Assembly (NCBI GenBank): GCA_047615875.1
Contig: JBLHGU010000252.1
Span: forward strand, 1 to 7,365
Source of the DNA: JBLHGU01 sp047615875
GTDB lineage: Bacteria; Pseudomonadota; Gammaproteobacteria; Arenicellales; CAJQKF01
Length of the DNA stretch: 7,365 nt
Direction of reading: 5' to 3'
The notes beneath the pieces were generated by a model. It had not been told where the DNA came from. It made no database searches and saw nothing but the letters and a program-made list of their open reading frames with translations. The position numbers and the translations under genes are program-made. Shown here one piece after another: positions 1-6,595 of this stretch (positions are counted from its first letter, which is position 1; each line of letters begins with the position of its first letter).

Positions 1-221
1 CAATGTACCCGCAAAAAGCCCTCTTCAAGGCGACCACATTTGAGGTATTCCTCAAACTCCCATTGCACATATCCGGGCAAGGGTTTGTCCTCGGCTGCCA
101 TCTGGGCCCGAAATGCCGGGTAGTACCGTTCTACGATCTGGTAAAGAAGGGTGTGTTCGGGGCGGTGTCGTTGGTAGGAGACGCCATTTGGAGCCTCCCT
201 GGCTTTCTGGGTAGTGTGCAC
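1..221 (-). CDS. IS91-family transposase, N-terminal part (runs off the left edge)
   Basis: The minus strand encodes a segment reading RHRPEHTLLYQIVERYYPAF, followed by PLPGYVQWEFEEYLKCGRLE and GFLRVH. This is the characteristic N-terminus of IS91-family (HUH, rolling-circle type) transposases, ahead of their zinc-binding domain. The family protein is several hundred residues long; only about 70 residues lie in the window, so the catalytic HUH and tyrosine motifs are not visible. No ATG occurs in this frame. A GTG at 221-219 is a possible start, with GGAGG immediately before it, which is closer than normal. The frame stays open upstream to about 420, so the start is uncertain. The out-of-frame ATG at 187-185 reaches a stop after 18 codons and was rejected. 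An IS66-type end lies about 120 bp upstream. Whether the element is intact cannot be judged. Confidence 0.82.
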   Translation of the reverse strand, partial: MHTTQKAREAPNGVSYQRHRPEHTLLYQIVERYYPAFRAQMAAEDKPLPGYVQWEFEEYLKCGRLEEGFLRVH

Positions 222-340
222 CCTCCGCGATTCCCTTGCGTTGGTGGTGGACCGCCAGATTACCAAGCTCAAGAATTCAACACTGTGCGGTATTCCCAGG
301 AATCTTGTGGTGACTGACGCACCTTGTTCGCTGTCTATGC

Positions 341-585
341 GTAACCGGTCAAACAAAGACGTCCTACCGGAATCGGAATGAAGAGGGTAGTTTAAGCCTG
401 AATCTATATCAGGAACTAACCGATGCAATCAGAAGTGGGAAGAACGCGGCGAAGCCGAGACCAATGGCAAGCCATCATTCAAACTTATAAGGATAGTGGT
501 CAAAGCGCCCGAAGCTATTGTAACGACCAAGGACTAGCCCTCGGTGTATTCTACAAATGGCATCGGAATCAGGCAATTGTGAGGG
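341..585 (+). mobile_element. IS66-family element, left-end fragment
   Basis: This piece holds the start of an IS66 tnpA gene preceded by about 80 bp of non-coding DNA, the normal layout at the left end of IS66 elements. A GTAA beginning at 341 could be the terminal repeat tip, since many IS66 ends begin with GTAA, but this is from memory of the family and the rest of the repeat was not verified. The right limit is set where tnpA similarity stops and the minus-strand hydrolase similarity begins (about 575-590). tnpB, tnpC and the right end are absent, so the fragment cannot move by itself. Confidence 0.55.
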
Positions 586-701
586 AGAGTTGTAGCCCAG
601 ACATACCAGTTCAGCGCCCTGTAACCCTAGCATTCTCCAGGATTCAGGCCATCGACGATCGTTACAAAGTAGCATGCCGAGTTTGCCCAGCATGGCGTTG
701 A
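423..701 (+). pseudogene. tnpA: IS66 accessory protein TnpA, 5' part fused to foreign DNA
   Basis: The first 50 or so of 92 codons match the IS66 TnpA pattern: a basic start (GRTRRSRDQWQAII), then SGQSARSYCNDQGL and FYKWHRNQ, forming a helix-turn-helix domain of the kind that accompanies the IS66 DDE transposase. An AGGA about 8 bases before the ATG at 423 serves as ribosome binding site. Beyond about codon 53 the reading frame is the antisense of the truncated carbamoylase gene, so residues from there to the stop at 701 are chimeric and probably meaningless. TnpB and TnpC are missing. The piece is a dead relic unless the short HTH domain is still expressed. Confidence 0.72.
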
Positions 702-1185
702 AAACGGGAAACCCTAAATCACCATCGACGAAGTACCAGGGTTCAAGATGTTGTAATAGCAATGAACTATCTGGAATGGCATTACCTGCCAGATGGACTT
801 TACGATACTTGCCGATAATGGTGCCAGACTGGTCAACTAGTATTGATGTGTTGAAACCAAAATGACTGGTTTCAGATTGATAACTGGTTCGTTCACAATA
901 ACCCAAGTAAAAACCGAGTTGATACTCACGAGCCGTATCAAACAATACCTGAGTATCAGGACCTGGCATCTGGTTCTCAAAATAGTTACCGAGTTCGGTT
1001 GCATCAGTAATATGCCAACGAGGGAAAAAGGTTGTGAGTGCCATTTCTGGAAAGACAATAAGCTTGCAACCACATTCATAAGCCTGCTCCATCAACACTA
1101 GCATTCGTTCAATCACAGAAGAACGTGTCTCAGCTTTGTTAATAGGCCCTAGTTGCGCTGCTGCTGCATAAAATGATCGGGTCAT
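475..1185 (-). pseudogene. N-carbamoyl-D-amino-acid hydrolase (nitrilase superfamily), C-terminus lost
   Basis: The product resembles D-carbamoylases, which hydrolyse N-carbamoyl-D-amino acids to D-amino acids, CO2 and ammonia in the hydantoin pathway. Visible family motifs are FPEMALTTFFPRWH (catalytic Glu47), FNTSILVD, GKYRKVHL (catalytic Lys129) and CNDRRWPESWR (nucleophile Cys174). The family is about 300-315 residues long. Here similarity ends near residue 200 (GYNSP), at about position 586, and the last 36 codons are antisense IS66 DNA. The ATG at 1185 has a good ribosome binding site, AAAGAGG, 7 bases upstream. All three catalytic residues remain, but the missing C-terminal third contributes to the fold and oligomer contacts in this family, so activity is unlikely. 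No hydantoinase or racemase gene is nearby. Confidence 0.85.
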
Positions 1186-1626
1186 ATAGAGGCCTCTTTG
1201 AAATCTTTTTATTCGCTTAAATTACGGGTAAACTTCACCCTGTTTAGACGCATATCTCACTGCCAACTAATTGTATCGATATCCTTATGAATGATCCAGC
1301 CGGTACTAACAAGCTAGCTTCGTATGTCAATAAAACTCCTGTAATTCTTATCACTTTAGAACACGGCATATTCCTAAGAAGCAACGGCATGTAGTCGAAA
1401 TAATCGATATTGTTTAACAAAAATTAAAAGCCGACCTAAATAAACTGAATACTGAATACGGCGGCATGTACGATACTGTCGAATTAGCTGCCCATAGTTG
1501 ATAATTTAAAGATGGATATTTACACAGATAAGTGGGCAGTATCCTTATCCAAGCTCACTAAAATTTTAGAACATCCCTAAAAAGGTACCGACCCCTTTAA
1601 CTTTTTATATGATCTAATTTTGGATT
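1186..1626. other. Intergenic DNA, no recognisable gene
   Basis: This AT-rich stretch has stops in all frames. The longest protein-like piece is a plus-strand frame from ATG 1287 to TAG 1394 (35 residues, beginning MNDPAGTNKLASYV), without a ribosome binding site. A second short open piece around 1452-1500 reads NTEYGGMYDTVELAAHS before a stop. These could be debris of a decayed gene, but neither matches a family I recognise. It should also contain the promoter of the carbamoylase gene on its left side; no convincing -10/-35 pair was found. Confidence 0.5.
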
Positions 1627-1815
1627 ATGCTGGAAAACAACGCGAGTGTGGTATTAGTCAAAGAGATACTTTATCATTATCTAGATAATCATGCGCGCGG
1701 TGAAGAGCGCAAAAGAATTATCAAGGAGAATTCTCGTTGGTTCGGTAGACCGGTACATATGGTTGCGGTGGAAATACGAAAGGAGTCTAATGAATTAACG
1801 AACCAGGAAAACTAA
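1627..1815 (+). CDS. Small hypothetical protein (62 aa)
   Basis: I do not recognise this protein. It begins MLENNASVVLVKEILYHYLD and continues with a highly charged stretch, HARGEERKRIIKENSRWFG, then RPVHMVAVEIRKE. The composition (amphipathic helix, charged helix, short hydrophobic strand) looks like a real protein and not a random frame. There is no signal peptide or membrane segment. A stop at 1612-1614 prevents extension upstream, and there is no good Shine-Dalgarno sequence before the ATG. It lies 27 bp ahead of the first glycosyltransferase gene on the same strand, so it may be cotranscribed. It may also be the surviving end of a longer, decayed gene. Function unknown. Confidence 0.4.
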   Translation: MLENNASVVLVKEILYHYLDNHARGEERKRIIKENSRWFGRPVHMVAVEIRKESNELTNQEN

Positions 1816-1842
1816 AGATTCTTTCATTTAGATTTTTAAATA

Positions 1843-2610
1843 GTGCGAGTTGTAATGCTTAAAAATGCAGTTACTGGGCTAGTGCTATCAATGGGCGAAC
1901 CTACCACAAAAAACGCTATTGAAGCATTGCGTAATCAAACACACGTCTGTGTTGATGTTCAAATTGTCACAAATATTTCACCTTTTCATAAGGCGATTAA
2001 TAAAGGTGTCGCTGAAATAGAAACCGAGTTTTTTCTTCAATGTGACGCAGATATGATTCCAGATCCAGATTGCGTCGATATACTTTTAAAGCATATGCAA
2101 GACGATATCGGAGTCGTAATTGGATATTTGCAAGATCCTCTTATGGGAAAAATTCAGGCGATTAAACTGTTCCGTACTAGTTGTGCAAAAACACTTCAGT
2201 TTGATAACCATTTGTCTCCAGATACAGATTTAATAAATCGAATGAACCAATTAGGTTGGAGATATGTTTTTGCCAACCGTGAGGTTAGTCGTCAAGGGCG
2301 AAGCGATGACATTTTTGGGGATCACTGCCCCCAATACACTGACTTGTATACGTTTCAAAAATTTAGATTAGAGGGTGCCCGAATGGCGAAGCGTGGCGTT
2401 TTTCGAGAGCTTGAGGATAGCCTAGACCGATTATCACAAAGCAGACACCCTATGGCTAAGATTGCTATTATTGGCTTGTGCAACAGAATATTTGAGGACC
2501 GAAAAGTTGATGGACTTGGGCCTTATGTCGGAGATGAGCTCTTCGAAAAATTACACACCTATCAAGTAAAAACATCGGAAAAAAACCATATTTTTGCTCC
2601 AATCGCATAA
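1843..2610 (+). CDS. GT-A fold glycosyltransferase, family 2-like (255 aa)
   Basis: The protein probably transfers a sugar from a nucleotide-sugar donor, acting in the cytoplasm on a surface-glycan or protein acceptor. The N-terminus (VTGLVLSMGE, then ALRNQTHVCVDVQIVTNISP) matches the first beta strand and helix of a family 2 domain. HKAINKGVAEIETEFFLQCDADMIP at residues 49-73 contains the acidic metal-binding DAD motif (68-70). The second half, including GDHCPQYTDLYTFQKF at 159-174, resembles acceptor-side regions of such enzymes. At 255 residues it is a compact single-domain enzyme with no membrane helix. The start is GTG at 1843, with a stop just upstream; ATG 1855 is an alternative and neither has a clear ribosome binding site. 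A 172-bp gap with no convincing gene separates it from the next glycosyltransferase. Confidence 0.75.
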   Translation: MRVVMLKNAVTGLVLSMGEPTTKNAIEALRNQTHVCVDVQIVTNISPFHKAINKGVAEIETEFFLQCDADMIPDPDCVDILLKHMQDDIGVVIGYLQDPLMGKIQAIKLFRTSCAKTLQFDNHLSPDTDLINRMNQLGWRYVFANREVSRQGRSDDIFGDHCPQYTDLYTFQKFRLEGARMAKRGVFRELEDSLDRLSQSRHPMAKIAIIGLCNRIFEDRKVDGLGPYVGDELFEKLHTYQVKTSEKNHIFAPIA

Positions 2611-2782
2611 TAAGTGTTATTTTTATGTATTTTTAGATTGTGTCCTTAGAATTAGAATTTCGTCTAAACTCGCAGAGGACGTGATGGTAATACAAAAAGC
2701 CCCTAGAACCATTCTGGGCGTGACATCGTTTAAAATGCCTAGGTATTATTTGATGACTAAAAATAATCTGGTATTAACATAA

Positions 2783-5011
2783 ATGACTGCAATCGGCCTA
2801 TGTGCAATTATTCGGGATGAAAGCCGCTATTTAAATGAGTGGATTGAGTACTATTCATTAATAGGTATAACAAAATTCTATATTTACGACGATGGCAGCA
2901 AAACCCCAATACTTGAATCACTAAGTACAGAAATTGAATCGGGTAAGGTTGTGCTGGAAACGTTACCAAGTAAGTTTCCACAAATCGAGGCTTATAACCA
3001 TTGCTTAAAAAAATACGGTAATGAGTGCCGTTGGCTAGCGTTACTCGATATCGATGAATTCATCGTATTGACTGAGCACCTTAATCTCCATAGCTTTTTA
3101 ATGAAGTTCAATAGTTATGGTGGAGTCGGATTAAACTGGTTGATGTATGGTCCTAGCGGTCATGACCACAGCCCACTAGGGACGCAAATTGAAAATTACT
3201 TGTTACGCCTACCAAAGCAAGACCCCGTCAACAGGCACATAAAAACAATAATTCAAACAGACAAAGTCTCCCACATTCCTAACCCCCACTATGCGATCTA
3301 TAAAGATGATTACTATTGTGTCAATGAAAACAATGAACGGATAGACGGCGCGTTTTGCATTAACTCTGTAAAAAAAGCCCGAATTAATCACTATTTCACT
3401 CGGTCAAAAGAAGATTTCATGGAGAAAATCGTGAGGTCTCAAGATAAAGGGAATATAAGAACGGTACAGGACTTCAATTATTATAATTCTTTTGCAACCA
3501 TTGAAGACGCTTCTGCGCTTAGGTTTTTAAACGAGCTTCGAGGTAAAAATGAAAGTGACACAAAACGGCTAGGAGAATTCAACAAAGGATTAATATTGTC
3601 GGAGAAATTTACTGACGGGCCGATCGATTTATTCAACGCAGAATATCACAACACCCCACCACCACTAATCAAACGAATACAACAAGCACGTTGGTCGGGC
3701 GCAAAGTCGGAAAAAGACGAAAACAATAGCGGCCTAACTCAGATGGATGGGACCGATAGTATTTCGAGAAAGGAAATTATCGATCAAGATTACTTTCTGA
3801 AGGTGGTAAATCCAGATGGCGCACCTTGGGCCTATTTTCAATTTCTGACCCCGAGCATGAGTTTAGCAGCATCTGTAATTATCGAAGTTGAATTACTTTG
3901 CGATTCAGATACTGAGGTCTGGATAGAATATGATTCTTCCGATCGCTCAGTAGAAATAGTACCAAGTCTACCGGGTGCATTTAAGCCAACACTACATCAA
4001 ACTGTTGTCAATGATGGGAAAAAAAAGCGATTTTCTTTTTATTTACACGATGCTGATTTTAACCGAAGAGTGAATGGTGCCGACTTTCGGGTTGTGATGG
4101 CGAAAGAAACTGGTTTGCCGATGTATATTCATCAAGTCAATATTACAGACGATAGTGAAAACAGTGAGTTAAATTCTGAATCAACAATTGATCGAAATCT
4201 ATATCAATACCCCATCGCACTAGATCCAAACAATATCGAGCTTCACTGCAGTGAGAGTCCTGAAATATCAATCATTATGCCAACCTATAATCGACCGGAA
4301 TTCACCCTTCAATGCCTGAACTACTTAGCACAAAACACCACCGCTAATTACGAGATAATTCTTGTCGATGACGGTTCTGATTTGGCTACAAGCGATGTAA
4401 TTCGTAAAATAAGAAATATCAAGTTCTTGTGGCATGCAGTCAATAAGGGCTACGCTACTGCGTGTAACAACGGTGCTAAGCAGGCGAAGGGGCGTTATCT
4501 AGTTTTCCTTAACAATGATACGGTTCCACTAGCCGGTTGGTTATCGGGGTTATTGTCTTGTGCAGTTCGTTACGAGAAAATTGGAGTAGTTGGGAGTAAA
4601 TTAATTTATCCCTTTACAGAGAAAATTCAACATGCTGGGGTTGGGTTTATTGAGGATGGCCGCCCTTATCATTTACATCATCTTTGCTCCTATAAGCATG
4701 AAGAATCAACGCATGAGCGTGAAGTGGCCGCCGTAACAGGTGCGTGTTTTTTCACCCCATCAGAGTTATTTGAAGAACTTGGCGGTTTTGATGATACTTT
4801 TGTAAATGGATATGAAGATATAGATTATTGTCTACGTGCCCAGAAACTCGGAAAACGGATATTCTACTGTCCAACCTCTCAATTATTCCACTATGAGTCG
4901 GTAAGCGAGGGGAGGTTTGATGCAGAAGAAACAAACCTAAACCTATTTTTAGCGCGCTGGGGCATAGAACCGTATCGACAATTTAATCTAGTACGTGCCC
5001 AAAAAACTTGA
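2783..5011 (+). CDS. Two-domain glycosyltransferase with central beta-sandwich-like region (742 aa)
   Basis: Residues 3-215 form an N-terminal glycosyltransferase domain of the Glyco_tranf_2_4/GT92-like type: GLCAIIRDESRYLNEW (5-20), YIYDDGS, the acidic WLALLDIDEF (84-93) and INHYFTRSKEDF (201-212). Residues about 330-455 are rich in beta strands and may fold as a sandwich or carbohydrate-binding-like domain. Residues 494-735 are a classical GT2 domain of rhamnosyltransferase type: ISIIMPTYNRPEFT (495-508), LVDDGSD, FLNNDTVP (575-582), VTGACFFTPSELFEELGGFD (651-670), NGYEDIDYCLR (675-685) and HYESVSEGR (703-711). Two active sites in one chain suggest successive sugar additions to one glycan. 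It is probably cytoplasmic, without membrane helices. The ATG start fits the domain boundary, although the ribosome binding site is weak. The stop codon coincides with the start of an IS6 remnant, so the last few residues may come from that insertion. Confidence 0.85.
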   Translation: MTAIGLCAIIRDESRYLNEWIEYYSLIGITKFYIYDDGSKTPILESLSTEIESGKVVLETLPSKFPQIEAYNHCLKKYGNECRWLALLDIDEFIVLTEHLNLHSFLMKFNSYGGVGLNWLMYGPSGHDHSPLGTQIENYLLRLPKQDPVNRHIKTIIQTDKVSHIPNPHYAIYKDDYYCVNENNERIDGAFCINSVKKARINHYFTRSKEDFMEKIVRSQDKGNIRTVQDFNYYNSFATIEDASALRFLNELRGKNESDTKRLGEFNKGLILSEKFTDGPIDLFNAEYHNTPPPLIKRIQQARWSGAKSEKDENNSGLTQMDGTDSISRKEIIDQDYFLKVVNPDGAPWAYFQFLTPSMSLAASVIIEVELLCDSDTEVWIEYDSSDRSVEIVPSLPGAFKPTLHQTVVNDGKKKRFSFYLHDADFNRRVNGADFRVVMAKETGLPMYIHQVNITDDSENSELNSESTIDRNLYQYPIALDPNNIELHCSESPEISIIMPTYNRPEFTLQCLNYLAQNTTANYEIILVDDGSDLATSDVIRKIRNIKFLWHAVNKGYATACNNGAKQAKGRYLVFLNNDTVPLAGWLSGLLSCAVRYEKIGVVGSKLIYPFTEKIQHAGVGFIEDGRPYHLHHLCSYKHEESTHEREVAAVTGACFFTPSELFEELGGFDDTFVNGYEDIDYCLRAQKLGKRIFYCPTSQLFHYESVSEGRFDAEETNLNLFLARWGIEPYRQFNLVRAQKT

Positions 5012-5225
5012 ATAACCGTTTGAAAAAGGGCGTGGCCGTTGTTCCAGCTTGCTTAGACTATTGATATACGCTGACCACTTCGCCATCCTGATCCACTGCC
5101 CACCAAAGTTAGTGCTGCAGCCATTATTGCAGTAAGACGGCGTTCCACTAGTTATAACCCCTAAATATAAAAAACATTAGGAATATTTCGAAGCGAGCTT
5201 GCCCAGTCCTTTTAAGTATAGGAAG
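5007..5225 (-). pseudogene. Degenerate IS6-family transposase remnant
   Basis: Read on the minus strand, positions 5108-5061 encode LWWAVDQDGEVVSVYQ, then a stop, then SKQAGTTATPFFKRLFK down to 5007. This matches the core of IS6-type DDE transposases, where a LWRAVDQDGEVLDV-like strand is followed by a charged segment and FFKRLLK. Just upstream an NG..QH segment fits the usual ING-QHYLW after a one-base deletion and a Tyr-to-stop change, and LKRTGQARF at about 5220-5190 fits the stretch before the first catalytic Asp. Several stops and frameshifts make it clearly inactive. Its N-terminal HTH part, C-terminal half and terminal repeats were not found. It lies directly behind the stop of the large glycosyltransferase gene. 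Confidence 0.6.
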
Positions 5226-5849
5226 TATAAAGCCTATGTTAATGGAAAAAGAAGCCGAGGGAAACGCACTATGGGATCCGAAAAGTTGATCAACAGGCTC
5301 TGATTCATCTTACTGACCTTGGAATCTAGCAATTTTTTTCAGTCAATAGACCACTAGTGTCCTTGGCGCCACAATGAAGGCGAACGCGCTTCTGCAGTGT
5401 GATTGAAGCACGCCGCATTCCGTTGCGGTCAATCAGTAAAAGAGGTCGGCCTGAGGTGGCGCGTGAAGGACGACTTTGACATACAGAGGACGGATCGTCC
5501 TTTTCACTCAGGATTACCAAATCATGTTGCTATAAAGGCCGCTCACGTTCATGCTTTGCTAACTGGCAGGGCGGATTTTGCCCGAAGGAGCCACCGTAGG
5601 GGTCGGAAAATTGAGCGCTTAGCACGTGGAAACTCACCCCTGGGGCGGCTTCAATTAGACGTCCCCTTCGACCTGGATAAGTATCCTTTTTTCTCTCAGA
5701 AAATTGTTACCGGTCCAGCACTGCCACAGCAGCTGCCTTAAGTACCAGCATCTCGGCGCTATGGGTTCTGATACTCCTGTACAGATAAACCTCAGGCCAT
5801 GGTTTAGTCCCACGCAGGCAAGTCTAGCCAACGCCAAACTCGTCTGACT
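5226..5849. other. Degenerate DNA without a recognised gene
   Basis: Several open frames of 60-112 codons overlap here on both strands (for example plus 5403-5741 and minus 5326-5520). None has family motifs, a consistent ribosome binding site or a sensible N-terminus, and frames on opposite strands look equally plausible, as is typical of decayed mobile-element DNA. A minus-strand piece at about 5820-5725 reads GTKPWPEVYLYR and is faintly transposase-like, but I could not assign it. The left copy of a 29-bp inverted repeat lies at 5431-5459. Confidence 0.5.
5431..5459 (+). repeat. 29-bp imperfect inverted repeat, left copy
   Basis: It begins AATCAGTAAAAGAGGTC and matches the reverse complement of 7051-7079 at 24 of 29 positions, with 16 of 17 identical over that first stretch. 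The orientation is that of the right end of an element lying to its left, if these are insertion-sequence ends. No family was recognised. Confidence 0.5.
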
Positions 5850-6263
5850 TTGTATTCGCTACTTCAGATCATATCCAGCTACACCGAGTACCCAGCCAAG
5901 GTCCGTGGCGTATTCCACAACCAGTCATGGAAGCTCGACATCGCCAGTGGCAATGTGGAAAAGCTGCCCGAGTGGATTGACGTGAGGATTGCGATGTCCA
6001 ACCAGCATGAGGCACTAGCGAAGATGAAGAAGGTGGATGGTGATGGCTCGGTGCAGGCGTGTATCAGGCAGGCGATTATTGAGGGCCACAAGACACAGAC
6101 TGCCATCGTGGAGTTCGCCGGGGACAGGCACTTCGCTCGACGACGTGTGCTCCAGGTTCTTAAGCTGGCCACCAATTCTGCCACCGGAGTGCAGTGGTTA
6201 GATTGCCACCAGAGCGGCGAGAAGAACGCCGTTATATATGAATTACTCGACGCGAGGAGCTGA
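5850..6263 (+). CDS. Probable phage/plasmid replication protein, C-terminal part (5'-truncated)
   Basis: I cannot name this protein with certainty. Protein-like sequence begins near 5880 with YPAKVRGVFHNQSWKLDI, resembling the last strands of RepA/AAA_25-type replicative helicases. It ends in a probable winged-helix: QACIRQAIIEGHKTQTAIVE, GDRHFARRRVLQVLKLA and GEKNAVIYELL. The TTG at 5850 is only the first usable codon; the frame is open back to a stop at 5805-5807, and there is no Shine-Dalgarno sequence. The true 5' part was therefore probably lost at a junction somewhere before 5880. GC content is higher than in the glycosyltransferase genes. The repeat-rich region downstream, and the small genes after it, support a replication module, but the assignment to a helicase is inference. 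Confidence 0.45.
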   Translation: MYSLLQIISSYTEYPAKVRGVFHNQSWKLDIASGNVEKLPEWIDVRIAMSNQHEALAKMKKVDGDGSVQACIRQAIIEGHKTQTAIVEFAGDRHFARRRVLQVLKLATNSATGVQWLDCHQSGEKNAVIYELLDARS

Positions 6264-6264
6264 A

Positions 6265-6585
6265 ATGTGTGACACGAAATTCAGTTGTACCACTTTTATC
6301 CTGGGGGCGGATAACAGGATAACTGGGACAACTAGAACAACTGGGACAACTAGAACAACTGGGATAACTGGGATAACTGAATTGCTGAATGGTGGCGGGG
6401 CTTTGTGGGGCCACTTGGTGTCCACAAGGGGGTGGGCTGAAACCCTTACCACCACTGGGCTGTCTCAGTTATACCACTTGTACCAGTTGTATCACTTATA
6501 TCAGTTATCCTGTTATCCACCCCCAGTATCATTTTGCGTTGTTTTTGGCGTGATTTGGTGGAATTTTACTTTTAACGACAAATGA
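6265..6585 (+). CDS. Doubtful reading frame across the iteron region (106 aa)
   Basis: An ATG at 6265, preceded by GAGGAG at 6254-6259, opens a frame to 6585, starting two bases after the stop of the preceding gene. The ribosome binding site is good, yet the protein is strange: the left 9-bp array encodes GTTRTTGTTRTTGITGIT and the right array YHLYQLYHLYQL, because 9-bp units keep the frame. Such low-complexity sequence is most simply a by-product of DNA repeats. I list it because of its strong translation signal, not because the product looks functional. Confidence 0.2.
   Translation: MCDTKFSCTTFILGADNRITGTTRTTGTTRTTGITGITELLNGGGALWGHLVSTRGWAETLTTTGLSQLYHLYQLYHLYQLSCYPPPVSFCVVFGVIWWNFTFNDK
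6310..6380 (+). repeat. Left 9-bp tandem array (8-bp unit plus seven 9-bp units)
   Basis: Starting with GATAACAG at 6310-6317, seven contiguous units follow: GATAACTGG, GACAACTAG, AACAACTGG, GACAACTAG, AACAACTGG, GATAACTGG, GATAACTGA. The consensus is RAYAACTRG. Two consecutive 18-bp pairs (GACAACTAG-AACAACTGG) are identical, suggesting recent duplication within the array. Confidence 0.9.
6401..6429. repeat. Central hairpin between the arrays
   Basis: TTGTGG at 6403-6408 pairs with CCACAA at 6422-6427, extended by C6401-G6429 around one mismatch. Inside, CAC (6412-6414) faces GTG (6418-6420). Its centre coincides within two bases with the centre of the outer inverted arms. Confidence 0.6.
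6465..6517 (-). repeat. Right 9-bp tandem array, opposite orientation (8-bp unit plus five 9-bp units)
   Basis: Read on the minus strand from 6517: GATAACAG, then GATAACTGA, TATAAGTGA, TACAACTGG, TACAAGTGG, TATAACTGA. It starts with the same 8-bp unit as the left array, but its inner units have diverged (first base T, AAGTG alternating with AACTG). The consensus is KAYAASTGR. Confidence 0.85.
6513..6521 (+). promoter_or_regulatory. DnaA-box-like site
   Basis: TTATCCACC differs from the consensus TTATCCACA only at the last base. It overlaps the outer end of the right array. A single near-match can occur by chance, and part of it is set by the repeat unit itself. Confidence 0.35.
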
Positions 6586-6595
6586 GGATTTTATT

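Larger units (their letters stand above)
6301..6526. repeat. Large inverted structure: two facing 9-bp iteron arrays, putative origin or control region
   Basis: The outer 25 bases (6301-6325 and 6502-6526) are inverted copies with one mismatch; each contains GGATAACAGGATAACTG. Inside them, tandem 9-bp units face each other across a central hairpin. The arms are centred at 6413.5 and the hairpin at 6415, so the whole region is a near-symmetric dyad able in principle to form a cruciform. A sequence close to a DnaA box lies at its right end and an AT-rich stretch follows (6527-6595). A putative replication gene precedes it. Iterons, DnaA box and AT-rich DNA beside a rep gene is the standard layout of theta origins; assignment here is by architecture only. 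Confidence 0.6.

Noticed and set aside
3..317. Plus-strand open frame of 104 codons
   Set aside because: It is the antisense of the IS91 transposase N-terminus, which has clear family motifs on the minus strand.
1572..1612. KGTDPFNF-like sequence at AAAGGTACCGACCCC as a transposase tail or attC-like site
   Set aside because: The frame has no upstream coding support, and no paired recombination-core motifs were found; the hairpin potential is weak.
2594..2782. 62-codon plus frame between the two glycosyltransferase genes
   Set aside because: It starts inside the preceding gene at a TTG without ribosome binding site and has no motif. Its stop touching the next ATG is suggestive, but the evidence is too weak to call a gene.
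5487..5504. Hairpin AGGACG-GAT-CGTCCT followed by TTTT, as a terminator
   Set aside because: The stem is only 6 bp, the T run is short, and no convincing gene ends before it on the plus strand.
5403..5741. 112-codon plus frame and opposing minus frames at 5326-5520 and 5655-5837
   Set aside because: Frames are open on both strands with no family motif, no ribosome binding site and no start logic; degenerate DNA explains them better.
5725..5820. Minus-strand GTKPWPEVYLYR piece as an IS66 TnpB or IS1380 transposase remnant
   Set aside because: Only about ten residues look similar, and the rest does not align with either family.
6243..6455. Minus-strand Val/Pro-rich frame over the left array, resembling a membrane helix
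   Set aside because: The hydrophobic repeat is the translation of the 9-bp DNA array in reverse and has no ribosome binding site.
6310..6517. CRISPR array
   Set aside because: Units are 9 bp, contiguous and without spacers; the two groups are in opposite orientation.
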